Below, in pieces: positions 22,800 through 31,571 of a stretch of 32,006 nt of DNA; position 1 is the stretch's first letter; every line of letters starts with the position of its first letter. This DNA is from a virus: positions 1 to 32,006 of the IMG/VR virus record IMGVR_UViG_3300025647_002749, one strand, 5' to 3'. A program made the translations under genes and the position numbers. Under the pieces are notes generated by a model, which was not told the DNA's origin, made no database searches, and saw only the letters and a list, made by a program, of their open reading frames with translations.

Positions 22800-25700
22800 A
22801 TGAACGAAGATAAAATACAAGAAATATATAATTTAATACCAGAAGGGTATCTTAGTGGAACAGATGAATTGAAGGAGATAATTTCTTCAGAAGGTCTTGA
22901 TGGAGCTTACAATTTAATACCAGACGGATTTTACGACAATAAAAGCGATTTTTTAAATGAATTTGAGCTGTCTTTTACGGACGGCTCTATGGAGCAGCAA
23001 GAGCAGCCTATAGAGCCTTTAAATCAGAGTGGAGAACCCTTAGTTATTTCAAAGACTGAAGATGAATTAGTTGCAGATAAGCTGTACGAAGAGGCCGTAA
23101 AAGAATACACTCAAGAGGAAGTTATAAGCTTAAAGCCTCTTGAAAGTAAAAATAAGCCACCAGAGAAAACAATAAAATCTCTTTTAAGTAAAGATGGAGT
23201 TGATATTAGTACTGCTAGAAAAATAGCAATGGCTGAATCTAATGCTCTAAAGGAAAAATCTTTATTAATAGAGCAGAAAAACGAGGACTTGTCTGCTTTT
23301 TTAGAGATGGTTAAAAAGGAGGAGTCTAAATTAATAGAGGAATACGAATTAGACCCAAGTGTTGTCAACACTGAGTTTTACAAATCTAAAGTTGCAAGCA
23401 CTCAAGAAATGTACGATTCTTACAATACTGAATTGAAAGCCAATCAAAAAGAGTATTTACTTTTTTACAATAAAAACAGGGAGATTAGTGACTACTCAAA
23501 ATTTTTAGATAAGAAACAAGAAAATATAGACCAAGCCACCAATAAAGCCACTAAGGATATAAAAATAGCTACATCTGGAATTGGTGGTTATTTAGCTCAA
23601 GAGGCGGTTGGATCTATGCTTAATTTTACAGAATCTTTTATAGTTGCAAGTACGTCAGGGTTTGTTGCTCAGGCTTTTGATGAAGGAGGGTCTGACGATT
23701 CTTTTGTTACTCCAGAGAAGATAAAATCAAAGCTGTCTGAACTGGAGTCGCTTGGGTATAGCGAATCTCAAATTGATTCGTATAAAAAGGCTATGTCTCA
23801 CAAGATAAAAACGCAAGAAAGAAATAAAGACATAAAGTCTAATCTTGTGAAATTCGGTATGGACAGAGTTGAGTCGGCAAATATCAGAACTAAAGATTGG
23901 GCTTTAACAAATAGTATAAGCAAAATAGACTCAAGTAATCCTCTAGATTATATCGCATTCGCAATAAATGCATCGGCAGAAATTGCTCCTCAATTAGTTT
24001 TAACAAAAGCAACTGGCGGCTTAGGTACGTTCGTTACCACTTCTGGATCTATGTATATAGATGCTGTTTCTAGACAAGTTGACGCGGAAATGGAAAGAAG
24101 TGGGTCTACTAGAGAGGAGGCTTTTGATGTGGTCATGTCAGACACTAAAATAAATAAGGTAGGATTAAATACTGGCGCATTAATAGTTTCAGCTTTAGAT
24201 TATGTTGGATCGTTAAAGATTCTTGGAGGAGCCGGCAAGGAGGTTCAAAAGAAACTAGTAAAAGAAATGCTTGACGATGTAGTGCTTTCTAGAACTGGAA
24301 AAATACTAAAGACAGGTAAAGAATTTGTAGAGGGCCAAATTGTTGAGTTAGGTACAGAATTAGTTCAAGAGGGTATTGAGTCTGAAGCGACATCAATGTC
24401 TATAGGTAATCAATTTGGTGAAGGACTTAAAGAGTTTACTGTTGACGAAACATTAGACTTGGTTGCAAAGGTTGCTGTTGGTACTATTGGGCCACAAATA
24501 ATTCAAGCTGTATCTAGCAATAATTTCTCAAACAATCTAATAAAATCTATAGCCAATGACTTTGAAGCTAAGACTTTCGCATTCGAGCAGATAGATTCTA
24601 GAATATTAAAAGGAGAAATAACTCAAATTCAAGCAGACCAAATAAAAGGAAGGATTGATAAAAAGATGGCCCACGTAAAGAGTTTATCTGAAATGATTTC
24701 CGATGATAATATTGAGGAGGCAATGCAGCTTCAAGATGAATGGGATTCTTTTGAAGAGCAAATATCTACAAACACCACTGGATTAAAGTCTTTATTAAAG
24801 TCAAAGCAAAAAGAAGTTCAAACTAAATTAGAGGAGTTGGCTAATTCAAAACCAGTAGATGCTGAACCTAATGTCGAGTCTTTAGGAGCAGAAGCTGCGC
24901 CATCTAAAACAAATGAAGTAGAAAAACTAAGACAGCAGGAGCAAGACGAAATGCTTGAGCAAATACCTAATTCTGAAGATTTTTTAACTGATGGTAAGGT
25001 TGATAGAGACAAGATAGATAGCGAGGAAGGTAAAGCTAAGTTTGACGAGATATACGATAGGTATGATAAATTAATAACACCTTTATTAGAGGACACTTCT
25101 TTAGAAATTGATATTCCGGAAAAATTTAACAATATAACAGAAAGGGTATCTAAAGGAGAATTGATAAATAATGTAGAGATATCTGATGCTATTGAAGAAG
25201 GATACTCTCTGCTTGAGCAGTTAGACGGAAATAATTCAGAAGAGGCTACTGTTGAAAAGTCTATTATTGAAGAAGAAATAGCAAAATTAGAAAATTATGA
25301 AAATATCACAGAGACTAAAAATGTCAAAACTACCGAAAGAAGATCAATTAAAACTCCTATTGAGTCTCCAACAAAAGCTATCGACTCAGACAAATTCTTC
25401 GAAGGAGAAGAAGTAGAGATAAATGGATTTCCAACAACATTGTCTATAAATAATGGTAGGCTCGAGGCGAACGCAAGTGATGGAGTTGTTGTTATTGATA
25501 GACCATCATTAGACGTAAAAGAGGACGGAATTTCTTTTGATGAAAGCGGAAGATTAGAATCTATAACTCTTGTAGATAGATTTGGAAGCGAAGTATTATT
25601 TAAAGGAGAAGCTGCTTTAGATTTAGCAATAAAAAATAGAGAGAATAAAATAGGTACTGTCCCGGAGGCTATGTTTGAAACAGCCTATCAAGAAATAGTT

Positions 25701-28700
25701 TCCGAAAAAACTGAAGAAGTTTCAGTAAATAGAGTTGAAAATCAAGATTTAGCGATAAATAAAATGGAGGTTGAAGAAAAGCCGACAATTAAAGACGCCA
25801 AATCAAAAGCTTTTGACAGTATAGATTCTATTGCTGAAAAATTAAAGAAAGCATTAAGTGTAGACATTCCAGGAGGAAGAAAAACACAGGGAGTAGGAGT
25901 TACTCAAAATGATATAATAGACTTAGCTTCCAGAGCTGTTAAAGCGTTAGTGGCTACTAGAATTGATGTTAAGGTAGCTATAGATAAAGTAATTTCTGAA
26001 CTAAAAAGTCAAGGCATTTTTAATGTTTTTAATGAAAAATCAATTACTGATGCACTATCTAATAAAGAAAACAAACCGAAAGCAAAGTCCGTCTACTCTG
26101 AAACTAGAGGAATGTCTGAAAGAGAATACTTCACTCAGGGATTCGAGGAGGTTTATTCTTCTTTAAGAAATAAAATATCTGAAATAAAAAATAAGTATAA
26201 AGAGGAAATAAAAAATCTAAAGGAAGATAGTAAGGAAAAGAAATTAGCAGAAAGAGAACTAATAGCTAAATTATCTTTATCTATAGAGGCAATCCTTCCT
26301 AAAGACGGAGTAGTATCTAGATCTATTGCAATACAACTATCTAAAGCTAACACAGTTTCTAGAGTTGAAGCTGTAATTGATAGATTAGAAAAGCTTGCTA
26401 CAAAAAATTATGAGAAACAGTTAAAATCTATTAAGGATAAGGCTTCTGACGATATTTTAAATAACTTACTTAAACAAAAGAACTGGACAGGAGAAAGAGA
26501 AAAAGGTAAACCAAGAAAGAAAAAGCTTACTGATGAAACTATTTCTTTATTAAAAGAAATTGCTAGCGTTTACAATGAAGCTGAATTAGAATCGATGTCA
26601 GCAGATGAGGTAGTTTCTTTGCAAAAAGAAATAATTGAACTTCTTTCAGAGTCTGAGCTAGAAATAAAGTCAATAAATTCTGCTAAGAAAAAAGTAAGGA
26701 AAGTTTTTTCTGGAAGAATTACTGAAATGATTGCAAGAAAAAATAACAAGAAGAAGCCATTGAATAACAGAGAAGATGCTGTTGACTTATTGAAATCCGG
26801 TAGCGTTGTTATTATAGATGGGGTTACATTTAACTCATTGAAAGATTTTAAATTAGCATACCCTGAAGGTACTAAAATATCTGGAGAAAGCATTTATATA
26901 CCTAGTCAACCGGGGCTGTCTATGTCTGGAATTAAGTCTAGATTATGGAGTAGATTTAGTAAGATACTGGATCTTCAAGGAATGCTAGAGACATTTATTC
27001 AAACAGCTGAAGACAAGTCGTTTATTTCTGAGCAAATGCTAAAGCCATCTTCAGATAAGTTTTATGGAAAAGATAATGACATTCAAAAGCTAGATAAAGC
27101 AAGAAGGAAATTGGTCAGCGAAACTTTAAATAAGGGTAAAGGTCTTGTTGGAGCGATTTCTAAAGTAGCTAGGCTTTACGAAAAGTCTGGAATATCGTTC
27201 ATAAACAAATTTGGAGAAAAGTCTTTAGAGACAACGAATGATAATGCAATATATCTGTACAATGCATTTAAGCAATTAGATGGAGTAGAGAAATTTATAG
27301 GCTCAGGATATTCTCTAAAAGAAGTATCTGCTGTAATTGATTACATAAATTCAAATCAAGATTTAAAAGCTTATGCGGATGGTTTGAATTCGATATACTC
27401 AGAGTACTTACCATCGATAAATGAATCTCTAGTCAGCAATGGATTTGAAAGTATAGCTGAAGCAACAACAAAATCAAAAGAGGACTTAGCTAAAAAGAAT
27501 GGAGAGGAGTTTGCTAATGACTACTACGAAATATTATCTAAGATATACGGTGGAGAGCAGAATATCCCTGCAATAGAAAGATACTCGCCAATAAGTGTAT
27601 CTAGTAAGCAAATCGATAGTATGCAGAATACGAATATATTTGATTCAAAAGCCTTTAATATATCAGCATTTGCTCCAAATGTTTTTGAAAGGTCTAAGGG
27701 TGGAACATTAAATATAAGAAGTAGCACATCTGTATTTAATAGCTACTCAGACTCCATGGCTAATATGGTTCACTCTTTAGATTTGCTAAAGAAGTTTCAG
27801 TCTTTTATGACTACTGAAAATAGAAGACTTATTGTAGATAATTATGGGCAGCAATTTTATCAGTCAATAGAAAACTCTATGAATGATATCATTTATGGAA
27901 AAGCTAAGTCAACAATGTCTGATGCGGAAAGCTATAGCAGTATGAAGCAGTGGTTAAATAACGCAAATGCTTCGGTGATGTTCTTAAATTTTAAGTCCGC
28001 AGCAACTCAGCTTTTATCAGCAACAAACTTTGCTTTAGAGTCAGATATAAGCTTTTCAGACTATATGAATAATGCTTTTAATTACTCCTCGAAAGAAATG
28101 GTAACAGCTAGAGAGGAGTTATCTGAAGCTTTAGCGATAGAATATCGTGGAGATAGGAATGCATCTAGTATTGAAATAGATGCATTAAAAAATTCTGAGT
28201 TTGGAGATAAAGATGTCACTCAAAATGCAAGTCACTTAATATCAAGTGTTCTTTCTAAGGGTTATTACTTCACAAGCAAGGCCGATGTATTTGCGATAAA
28301 GCTAGGAGGAGCTCCTTACTACATGGCTAAGAGGAATGAATTTTATGCTGAAAATATAGCTTCCGGAATGGAAAAGACAGAAGCTTACAAAGATGCAAAA
28401 GATAGAGCGCTAAAGAAGACCTATGAGGTAGCAAACAAAACACAACAGTCATCCAATTTAGATAGAGTTAGTGCGGAGCAAAAAGACCCTTTATCAAGAC
28501 TTGTACTTACCTTTGGTACTGTATCTATGCAATATAATAGAGAGATGATATCGGCAGCGAGAGACATAAGAAATGGTAGAGGCGACTTGTCTAATAATTT
28601 AGCTAAGATAGTTTACTATGGCACAATTCAAAATGTTATATTCCAAACAATATCTGCTGCAATGGGAGCTATAGGTGGAGAAGATGATGAAGTGAAAGGC

Positions 28701-29294
28701 GCAACTATAATCAATAGATCCATTGATTCATTATTGAAGGGTTTTGGTGTTTATGGAGTAGCAGCATCAGCAGCAAAGAATGGGTTGTATGACTTTTACT
28801 CCTATGTAAAAAGAAAGCAAAACGAAAATGGAGAATTAAGTAACGCAGACAAGAAAGCAATAGAAGAGCTTACAGATATTGATTTTAATAAAAAGACATA
28901 TAAGGAGCCACAGAAAGTTGTGTTAAACACAATTTCATCTATAAGCCCAGCAATAGGAGGAAAAACTAAACAGGCTGTAGGTTTGTTTTATCAAGCAGGA
29001 GATGGAGAGTACACAAAAGCTGTATTAAATTCAATAAATTTTGCTGCAAATGTTCCAGCAGATAGACTTTTAGATTTAACGGATGCATTTAATGAAGATT
29101 TATCTGGATTCCATAGATTAGCTAGAATAACTAACATTATGAAAAACTACGAAGTTGAGAAGAATTTACAGAAAAAAGAAAAATCAAAAACTTCCGGTAG
29201 AAAAACCTCTGGAAGAGAAACTTCTGGAAGGGAGGTATCGTCAGGTAGAGACGCTAGTGGAAGAGAAGTATCATCAGGCAGAAATACTCAATAA
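22800..29294 (+). CDS. Giant internal virion / polyvalent ejection protein
   Basis: 2164 residues. The N-terminus has two 27-residue-spaced repeats (YNLIPEGY at 10-17, YNLIPDGF at 37-44). A helix-rich region follows, with a hydrophobic Gly/Ala part at about 260-293 (EAVGSMLNFTESFIVASTSG). Residues about 1000-1330 are Lys/Glu coiled coil. The C-terminal quarter contains SVMFLNFKSAATQLLS (about 1721-1740), DPLSRLVLTFGTVSMQYN (about 1896-1913) and a hydrophobic segment YYGTIQNVIFQTISAAMGAI (about 1938-1960), resembling the PLxRFG/LPD38-type region of large polyvalent proteins (recalled, not searched). The last 34 residues are Ser-Gly-Arg repeats. No lysozyme or peptidase motif is evident. Likely ejected with DNA, like T7 gp16. 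Confidence 0.7.
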   Translation: MNEDKIQEIYNLIPEGYLSGTDELKEIISSEGLDGAYNLIPDGFYDNKSDFLNEFELSFTDGSMEQQEQPIEPLNQSGEPLVISKTEDELVADKLYEEAVKEYTQEEVISLKPLESKNKPPEKTIKSLLSKDGVDISTARKIAMAESNALKEKSLLIEQKNEDLSAFLEMVKKEESKLIEEYELDPSVVNTEFYKSKVASTQEMYDSYNTELKANQKEYLLFYNKNREISDYSKFLDKKQENIDQATNKATKDIKIATSGIGGYLAQEAVGSMLNFTESFIVASTSGFVAQAFDEGGSDDSFVTPEKIKSKLSELESLGYSESQIDSYKKAMSHKIKTQERNKDIKSNLVKFGMDRVESANIRTKDWALTNSISKIDSSNPLDYIAFAINASAEIAPQLVLTKATGGLGTFVTTSGSMYIDAVSRQVDAEMERSGSTREEAFDVVMSDTKINKVGLNTGALIVSALDYVGSLKILGGAGKEVQKKLVKEMLDDVVLSRTGKILKTGKEFVEGQIVELGTELVQEGIESEATSMSIGNQFGEGLKEFTVDETLDLVAKVAVGTIGPQIIQAVSSNNFSNNLIKSIANDFEAKTFAFEQIDSRILKGEITQIQADQIKGRIDKKMAHVKSLSEMISDDNIEEAMQLQDEWDSFEEQISTNTTGLKSLLKSKQKEVQTKLEELANSKPVDAEPNVESLGAEAAPSKTNEVEKLRQQEQDEMLEQIPNSEDFLTDGKVDRDKIDSEEGKAKFDEIYDRYDKLITPLLEDTSLEIDIPEKFNNITERVSKGELINNVEISDAIEEGYSLLEQLDGNNSEEATVEKSIIEEEIAKLENYENITETKNVKTTERRSIKTPIESPTKAIDSDKFFEGEEVEINGFPTTLSINNGRLEANASDGVVVIDRPSLDVKEDGISFDESGRLESITLVDRFGSEVLFKGEAALDLAIKNRENKIGTVPEAMFETAYQEIVSEKTEEVSVNRVENQDLAINKMEVEEKPTIKDAKSKAFDSIDSIAEKLKKALSVDIPGGRKTQGVGVTQNDIIDLASRAVKALVATRIDVKVAIDKVISELKSQGIFNVFNEKSITDALSNKENKPKAKSVYSETRGMSEREYFTQGFEEVYSSLRNKISEIKNKYKEEIKNLKEDSKEKKLAERELIAKLSLSIEAILPKDGVVSRSIAIQLSKANTVSRVEAVIDRLEKLATKNYEKQLKSIKDKASDDILNNLLKQKNWTGEREKGKPRKKKLTDETISLLKEIASVYNEAELESMSADEVVSLQKEIIELLSESELEIKSINSAKKKVRKVFSGRITEMIARKNNKKKPLNNREDAVDLLKSGSVVIIDGVTFNSLKDFKLAYPEGTKISGESIYIPSQPGLSMSGIKSRLWSRFSKILDLQGMLETFIQTAEDKSFISEQMLKPSSDKFYGKDNDIQKLDKARRKLVSETLNKGKGLVGAISKVARLYEKSGISFINKFGEKSLETTNDNAIYLYNAFKQLDGVEKFIGSGYSLKEVSAVIDYINSNQDLKAYADGLNSIYSEYLPSINESLVSNGFESIAEATTKSKEDLAKKNGEEFANDYYEILSKIYGGEQNIPAIERYSPISVSSKQIDSMQNTNIFDSKAFNISAFAPNVFERSKGGTLNIRSSTSVFNSYSDSMANMVHSLDLLKKFQSFMTTENRRLIVDNYGQQFYQSIENSMNDIIYGKAKSTMSDAESYSSMKQWLNNANASVMFLNFKSAATQLLSATNFALESDISFSDYMNNAFNYSSKEMVTAREELSEALAIEYRGDRNASSIEIDALKNSEFGDKDVTQNASHLISSVLSKGYYFTSKADVFAIKLGGAPYYMAKRNEFYAENIASGMEKTEAYKDAKDRALKKTYEVANKTQQSSNLDRVSAEQKDPLSRLVLTFGTVSMQYNREMISAARDIRNGRGDLSNNLAKIVYYGTIQNVIFQTISAAMGAIGGEDDEVKGATIINRSIDSLLKGFGVYGVAASAAKNGLYDFYSYVKRKQNENGELSNADKKAIEELTDIDFNKKTYKEPQKVVLNTISSISPAIGGKTKQAVGLFYQAGDGEYTKAVLNSINFAANVPADRLLDLTDAFNEDLSGFHRLARITNIMKNYEVEKNLQKKEKSKTSGRKTSGRETSGREVSSGRDASGREVSSGRNTQ
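22827..22961 (+). repeat. Two N-terminal YNLIP(E/D)G repeats of the giant protein
   Basis: TATAATTTAATACCAGAAGG at 22827 and TACAATTTAATACCAGACGG at 22908 are 81 bp (27 codons) apart and nearly identical. They encode YNLIPEGY and YNLIPDGF, each followed by an acidic helix. A short duplicated docking motif is likely. Confidence 0.6.
29190..29291 (+). repeat. Ser-Gly-Arg repeat tail of the giant protein
   Basis: 34 codons encode six SGR units (TSGRK, TSGRE, TSGREV, SSGRDA, SGREV, SSGRN) and end the protein. The Ser, Gly and Arg codons vary (tccggtaga, tctggaaga, tctggaagg, tcaggtaga, agtggaaga, tcaggcaga). The protein motif is therefore kept although the DNA has diverged. Confidence 0.8.
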
Positions 29295-29296
29295 GC

Positions 29297-29575
29297 ATGA
29301 ACGTAAATAATATTAAGTTGAACTTATCCATAAAGGATATAATAGGATACTCAGTAGTTCTATCAACAATCATAACAATGTGGTTAACACTAAAGGCAGA
29401 GGTAGCTTCAGCGAAGGAGCTACCGAAGCCAATAATAGATAGAGTTGAGTACGACTTAAGGCACGAGATGATCCATCAAAATATGGAAGAAATAAGAGAA
29501 GACCTTATTGAAATAAAGTTACTAATAATAAAGCTAGATAAGAGAATTTATGAAGACTCAAGAAAGAATAAGTAA
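29297..29575 (+). CDS. Small membrane-anchored coiled-coil protein (lysis region)
   Basis: 92 residues: a single membrane segment at about 13-31 (KDIIGYSVVLSTIITMWLTL), a short Pro-containing linker (KELPKPIIDR), then a charged coiled coil (NMEEIREDLIEIKLLIIKLD). This form is typical of small proteins next to phage endolysins, which can be holin partners or membrane anchors (XhlA-like in form). It starts two bases after the giant gene and overlaps the endolysin by 26 bases. Membership in the lysis cassette is by context; which lysis role it plays cannot be told. Confidence 0.55.
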   Translation: MNVNNIKLNLSIKDIIGYSVVLSTIITMWLTLKAEVASAKELPKPIIDRVEYDLRHEMIHQNMEEIREDLIEIKLLIIKLDKRIYEDSRKNK

Positions 29576-30020
29576 ACACATTAGCTACAAGGAAGGCGTG
29601 TATAGCAACACAGCCACAAGGAAAGGTATCGACAACAATCCTGGAGAGATTGAACTTAAAGCTATGAAGAACGTAGCTGAGAACGTGTTTGAGCCACTTA
29701 GGGAGAATTTTGGATGTCCTATAAGTATTAATAGTTTCTTTCGCTCTAAAGCCTTAAATACAGCCGTAGGAGGGAGTACAAAATCTCAACACTGTAAAGG
29801 TGAAGCTATGGACATAGATGATACGCTTGGTGGTGTAACTAATGCTGAGATGTGGTTGTTCATTAAAAACTATTTAGAGTTCGACCAGCTTATATGGGAG
29901 TTTGGTGACTTAAATAATCCGGATTGGGTTCATGTGTCACTAAGATTAGATGGAGAAAATAGGAAGCAATGTTTAAGAGCAAAGAGGGTAAATGGGAGAA
30001 CAGTTTATGAAAAAATGTAA
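29550..30020 (+). CDS. Endolysin, peptidase M15 family (zinc peptidoglycan peptidase)
   Basis: 156 residues, a single catalytic domain of the M15 (D,D- or L,D-peptidase) type that cuts the stem peptide of peptidoglycan. Seen: NSFFRSKALNTAVGGSTKSQ, then H81 and D88 in SQHCKGEAMDID as the first two zinc ligands, and WEFGDLNNPDWVHVS, where D125 is the probable catalytic base and H128 the third ligand. An N-terminal KHISYKEGVYSNTATRKGID resembles the start of phage M15_3 enzymes. No signal peptide is seen, so release needs a holin; the holin-like gene at 30685 fits. The start at 29550 is the only ATG before the conserved core and lies in the end of the previous gene. Confidence 0.9.
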   Translation: MKTQERISKHISYKEGVYSNTATRKGIDNNPGEIELKAMKNVAENVFEPLRENFGCPISINSFFRSKALNTAVGGSTKSQHCKGEAMDIDDTLGGVTNAEMWLFIKNYLEFDQLIWEFGDLNNPDWVHVSLRLDGENRKQCLRAKRVNGRTVYEKM

Positions 30021-30354
30021 GTTGATAGCATTAGTACTATCGTTAATATTAGTTTTATCCATTTTGATGCAATATAATAGTAGCGAAGATTCTATCGATA
30101 CAATTAGTAAAGATGAGATACTGAAGCTTAGAGATAGCATAACAAAGCAGAATGAAGAGTCTATAAAGTATAGAGATAGCTTAGAGATGGAGATAGTTAT
30201 AATAAGTGACTCTATTTCTTCTCAACTAAATAAAGACTCTTTAAGGAAAATCGAAAGAATTAATACATATGAAAAGATTTCAAATAGTAATATCGATGGT
30301 GTTTATGTTGGTATTAAACTGCATCTCGATTCAATTGAAATCCCAAAGCAATAA
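30007..30354 (+). CDS. Inner-membrane spanin-like lysis protein
   Basis: 115 residues from the ATG at 30007. The upstream in-frame ATG at 29992 would add only MGEQF; 30007 is preferred because gggaga precedes it at good spacing and it gives a normal KKCK membrane N-terminus. One membrane segment (about 5-22: LIALVLSLILVLSILMQ) is followed by a periplasm-facing charged helix (KDEILKLRDSITKQNEESIK) of the sort i-spanins have. It overlaps the endolysin by 14 bases. The following gene starts inside it in another frame, 86 bases before its stop, like the Rz/Rz1 arrangement. Function inferred from shape and order. Confidence 0.6.
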   Translation: MKKCKLIALVLSLILVLSILMQYNSSEDSIDTISKDEILKLRDSITKQNEESIKYRDSLEMEIVIISDSISSQLNKDSLRKIERINTYEKISNSNIDGVYVGIKLHLDSIEIPKQ

Positions 30355-30688
30355 AGGATTTACGGACGAAGAAGTTAGGAAGATAGCTTACATAATTGAA
30401 TGCAAAAAGTTTCTTGAGCAAGACACAATATCTTATAAGAATCAGATAGCTAGTATATCTAAAAAGTACTCACTATTAGAGTTGAAATACAAAAGCTTAG
30501 ATAAGTCAAAAACAGAGTGCGATAAGTATTCTGATTTTTTATATCAAGGATCTTTATCTTTAATTGAAAGTACAGCGTCGTTATCTAAGGAAAATAAAAA
30601 ACTAAAATTTAAGTTAAAACTAAGTCAGTACTCTATGCCAATTTATTTTGGAGCTGGTGTATTAACTGCAATACTTATATTGAAATGA
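30269..30688 (+). CDS. Exported coiled-coil protein with C-terminal membrane segment, spanin-like
   Basis: 139 residues. The N-terminus looks like a signal sequence (KRFQIVISMVFMLVLNCISI); C18 is not in a good lipobox. Residues 33-118 are a charged coiled coil (KYSLLELKYKSLDKSKTE), with C45 and C84 as possible disulfide cysteines. The C-terminus is a membrane segment (122-138: SMPIYFGAGVLTAILIL). The gene begins in frame +1 within the previous spanin-like gene (86-base overlap) and its stop overlaps the next ATG by four bases. Rz1 is normally a lipoprotein without a C-terminal membrane helix, so this is either a unimolecular-type spanin or another envelope protein. Confidence 0.55.
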   Translation: MKRFQIVISMVFMLVLNCISIQLKSQSNKGFTDEEVRKIAYIIECKKFLEQDTISYKNQIASISKKYSLLELKYKSLDKSKTECDKYSDFLYQGSLSLIESTASLSKENKKLKFKLKLSQYSMPIYFGAGVLTAILILK

Positions 30689-30933
30689 AAAAATCAGTTA
30701 CTTGGATAGGTGGATTATTTAGGGATGAATTTAGCACACCATCATCAAAGAGGTTTATAGGTATAGTTTCTGGATTGACTCTATGCGTAACATTATTTGC
30801 AAACCAATTTACAGACGAACACATAGCTCCATCATCGACATTAGTTAATGCTGTTGCTGCTTTGTCTTTTGGTGCTTTAGGGTTATCTTCAGCAGATAAG
30901 ATATTTAAGAAGAAGGAGAGTAAGGATGCCTAA
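30685..30933 (+). CDS. Holin-like protein
   Basis: 82 residues with two hydrophobic segments (about 23-41: RFIGIVSGLTLCVTLFANQ; 53-69: TLVNAVAALSFGALGLS) linked by a short acidic loop (FTDEHIAPSS) and a basic C-terminus (KIFKKKESK). Size, topology and the tail match small phage holins with two membrane spans. The segment ALSFGALGLSSADKIF is of a kind often seen in Bacteroidota phage holins. It starts by ATGA overlap with the spanin-like gene and overlaps the next gene by eight bases. It is the best candidate to open the inner membrane for the M15 endolysin. Confidence 0.7.
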   Translation: MKKSVTWIGGLFRDEFSTPSSKRFIGIVSGLTLCVTLFANQFTDEHIAPSSTLVNAVAALSFGALGLSSADKIFKKKESKDA

Positions 30934-31279
30934 AGACGCTTGTTATAAAAAAGTAAAAGCATCTTACAATGTATTTCCATCAGCAAGAGCATCTCAGGCT
31001 ATAGCTAAGTGCAGAAAGGCAAGTGGCTCAGTAAAGAAGTCTAGCAGTGGAGCGAGTTTAAAAAGATGGGAGAAAGAGAAGTGGGTTGACACTCGAACCG
31101 GTAAGGCTTGTGGAGATGGAGGCAAGAATGAGTACTGTAGGCCATCAAAGAGGGTATCGTCAAAAACACCGGTAACTAAATCAGAGATGAGTAAGTCTCA
31201 ACTTGATAAAAAGAAGAGAGAAAAGTCTAAGGTTGGTATGGGTAAAAGAGTTTCCAATGTTAGTAAAAAGAAGAAGTAA
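30926..31279 (+). CDS. Small basic Cys-containing phage protein (DUF5872-like)
   Basis: 117 residues, strongly basic. The first part, ACYKKVKASYNVFPSARASQ plus AIAKCRKASG, matches a motif common in phages and large algal viruses (KVKxxYxVWPSAxASxxxxxCRK). The second part, LKRWEKEKWVDTRTGKACG with EYCRPSKRVSSKTPVT, resembles what I know as DUF5872 (name recalled, not searched). Cysteines C6, C29, C62 and C71 might bind metal. The C-terminus is Lys/Ser-rich. A nucleic-acid-binding role is suggested by charge only. A good ribosome-binding sequence (aaggagagtaagg) precedes the ATG, unlike most genes here. Its stop overlaps the next start (TAATG). Confidence 0.65.
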   Translation: MPKDACYKKVKASYNVFPSARASQAIAKCRKASGSVKKSSSGASLKRWEKEKWVDTRTGKACGDGGKNEYCRPSKRVSSKTPVTKSEMSKSQLDKKKREKSKVGMGKRVSNVSKKKK

Positions 31280-31569
31280 TGGCTGATAAATCTAAAATGT
31301 CTTGCAATAAACCAGTTTCTTCAGATAGAGCTGGAAAGAAAAAGATGGTTAAGGCTTGTTCTGGAGGCAAGGAAAAGTTAATACATTTCGGAGCTAAAGG
31401 GTATGGCCATAATTATAGCGCAGCAGCAAGAAAAAGCTTTAAAGCTAGACACAGTTGCGGAACGGCAAAAGATAAGTTAACGGCTAGATATTGGGCTTGT
31501 AAAAATTTATGGGCAGGAAAGGGTGGAGACACTGCTTCTTCTCCAAAAAATAGAAAAGGTAAATATTAG
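31279..31569 (+). CDS. Small basic Cys-containing protein, unknown function
   Basis: 96 residues, strongly basic, with four cysteines (C9, C27, C60, C73). The core KEKLIHFGAKGYGHNYS, AARKSFKARHSCGTAKDKL and TARYWACKNLW is a conserved pattern in phage proteins of this size, often next to a DUF5872-like gene as here (recalled, not searched). It may bind DNA or zinc; that is inference from charge and Cys/His content (H38, H45, H58). It is coupled to the previous gene by a one-base overlap, suggesting the two act together. Confidence 0.65.
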   Translation: MADKSKMSCNKPVSSDRAGKKKMVKACSGGKEKLIHFGAKGYGHNYSAAARKSFKARHSCGTAKDKLTARYWACKNLWAGKGGDTASSPKNRKGKY

Positions 31570-31571
31570 AT

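Noticed and set aside
22800-29294. Lytic transglycosylase or peptidase domain in the giant protein, as in T7 gp16 or N4 virion RNA polymerase
   Set aside because: I looked for ES-type transglycosylase, M23/M15 zinc motifs and RNA polymerase signatures and saw none; composition is dominated by coiled coil.
30318-30325. Lipobox in the 30269 gene product (LVLNC)
   Set aside because: Asn before Cys does not fit the usual small residue at -1, and the product has a C-terminal membrane helix; not called a lipoprotein.
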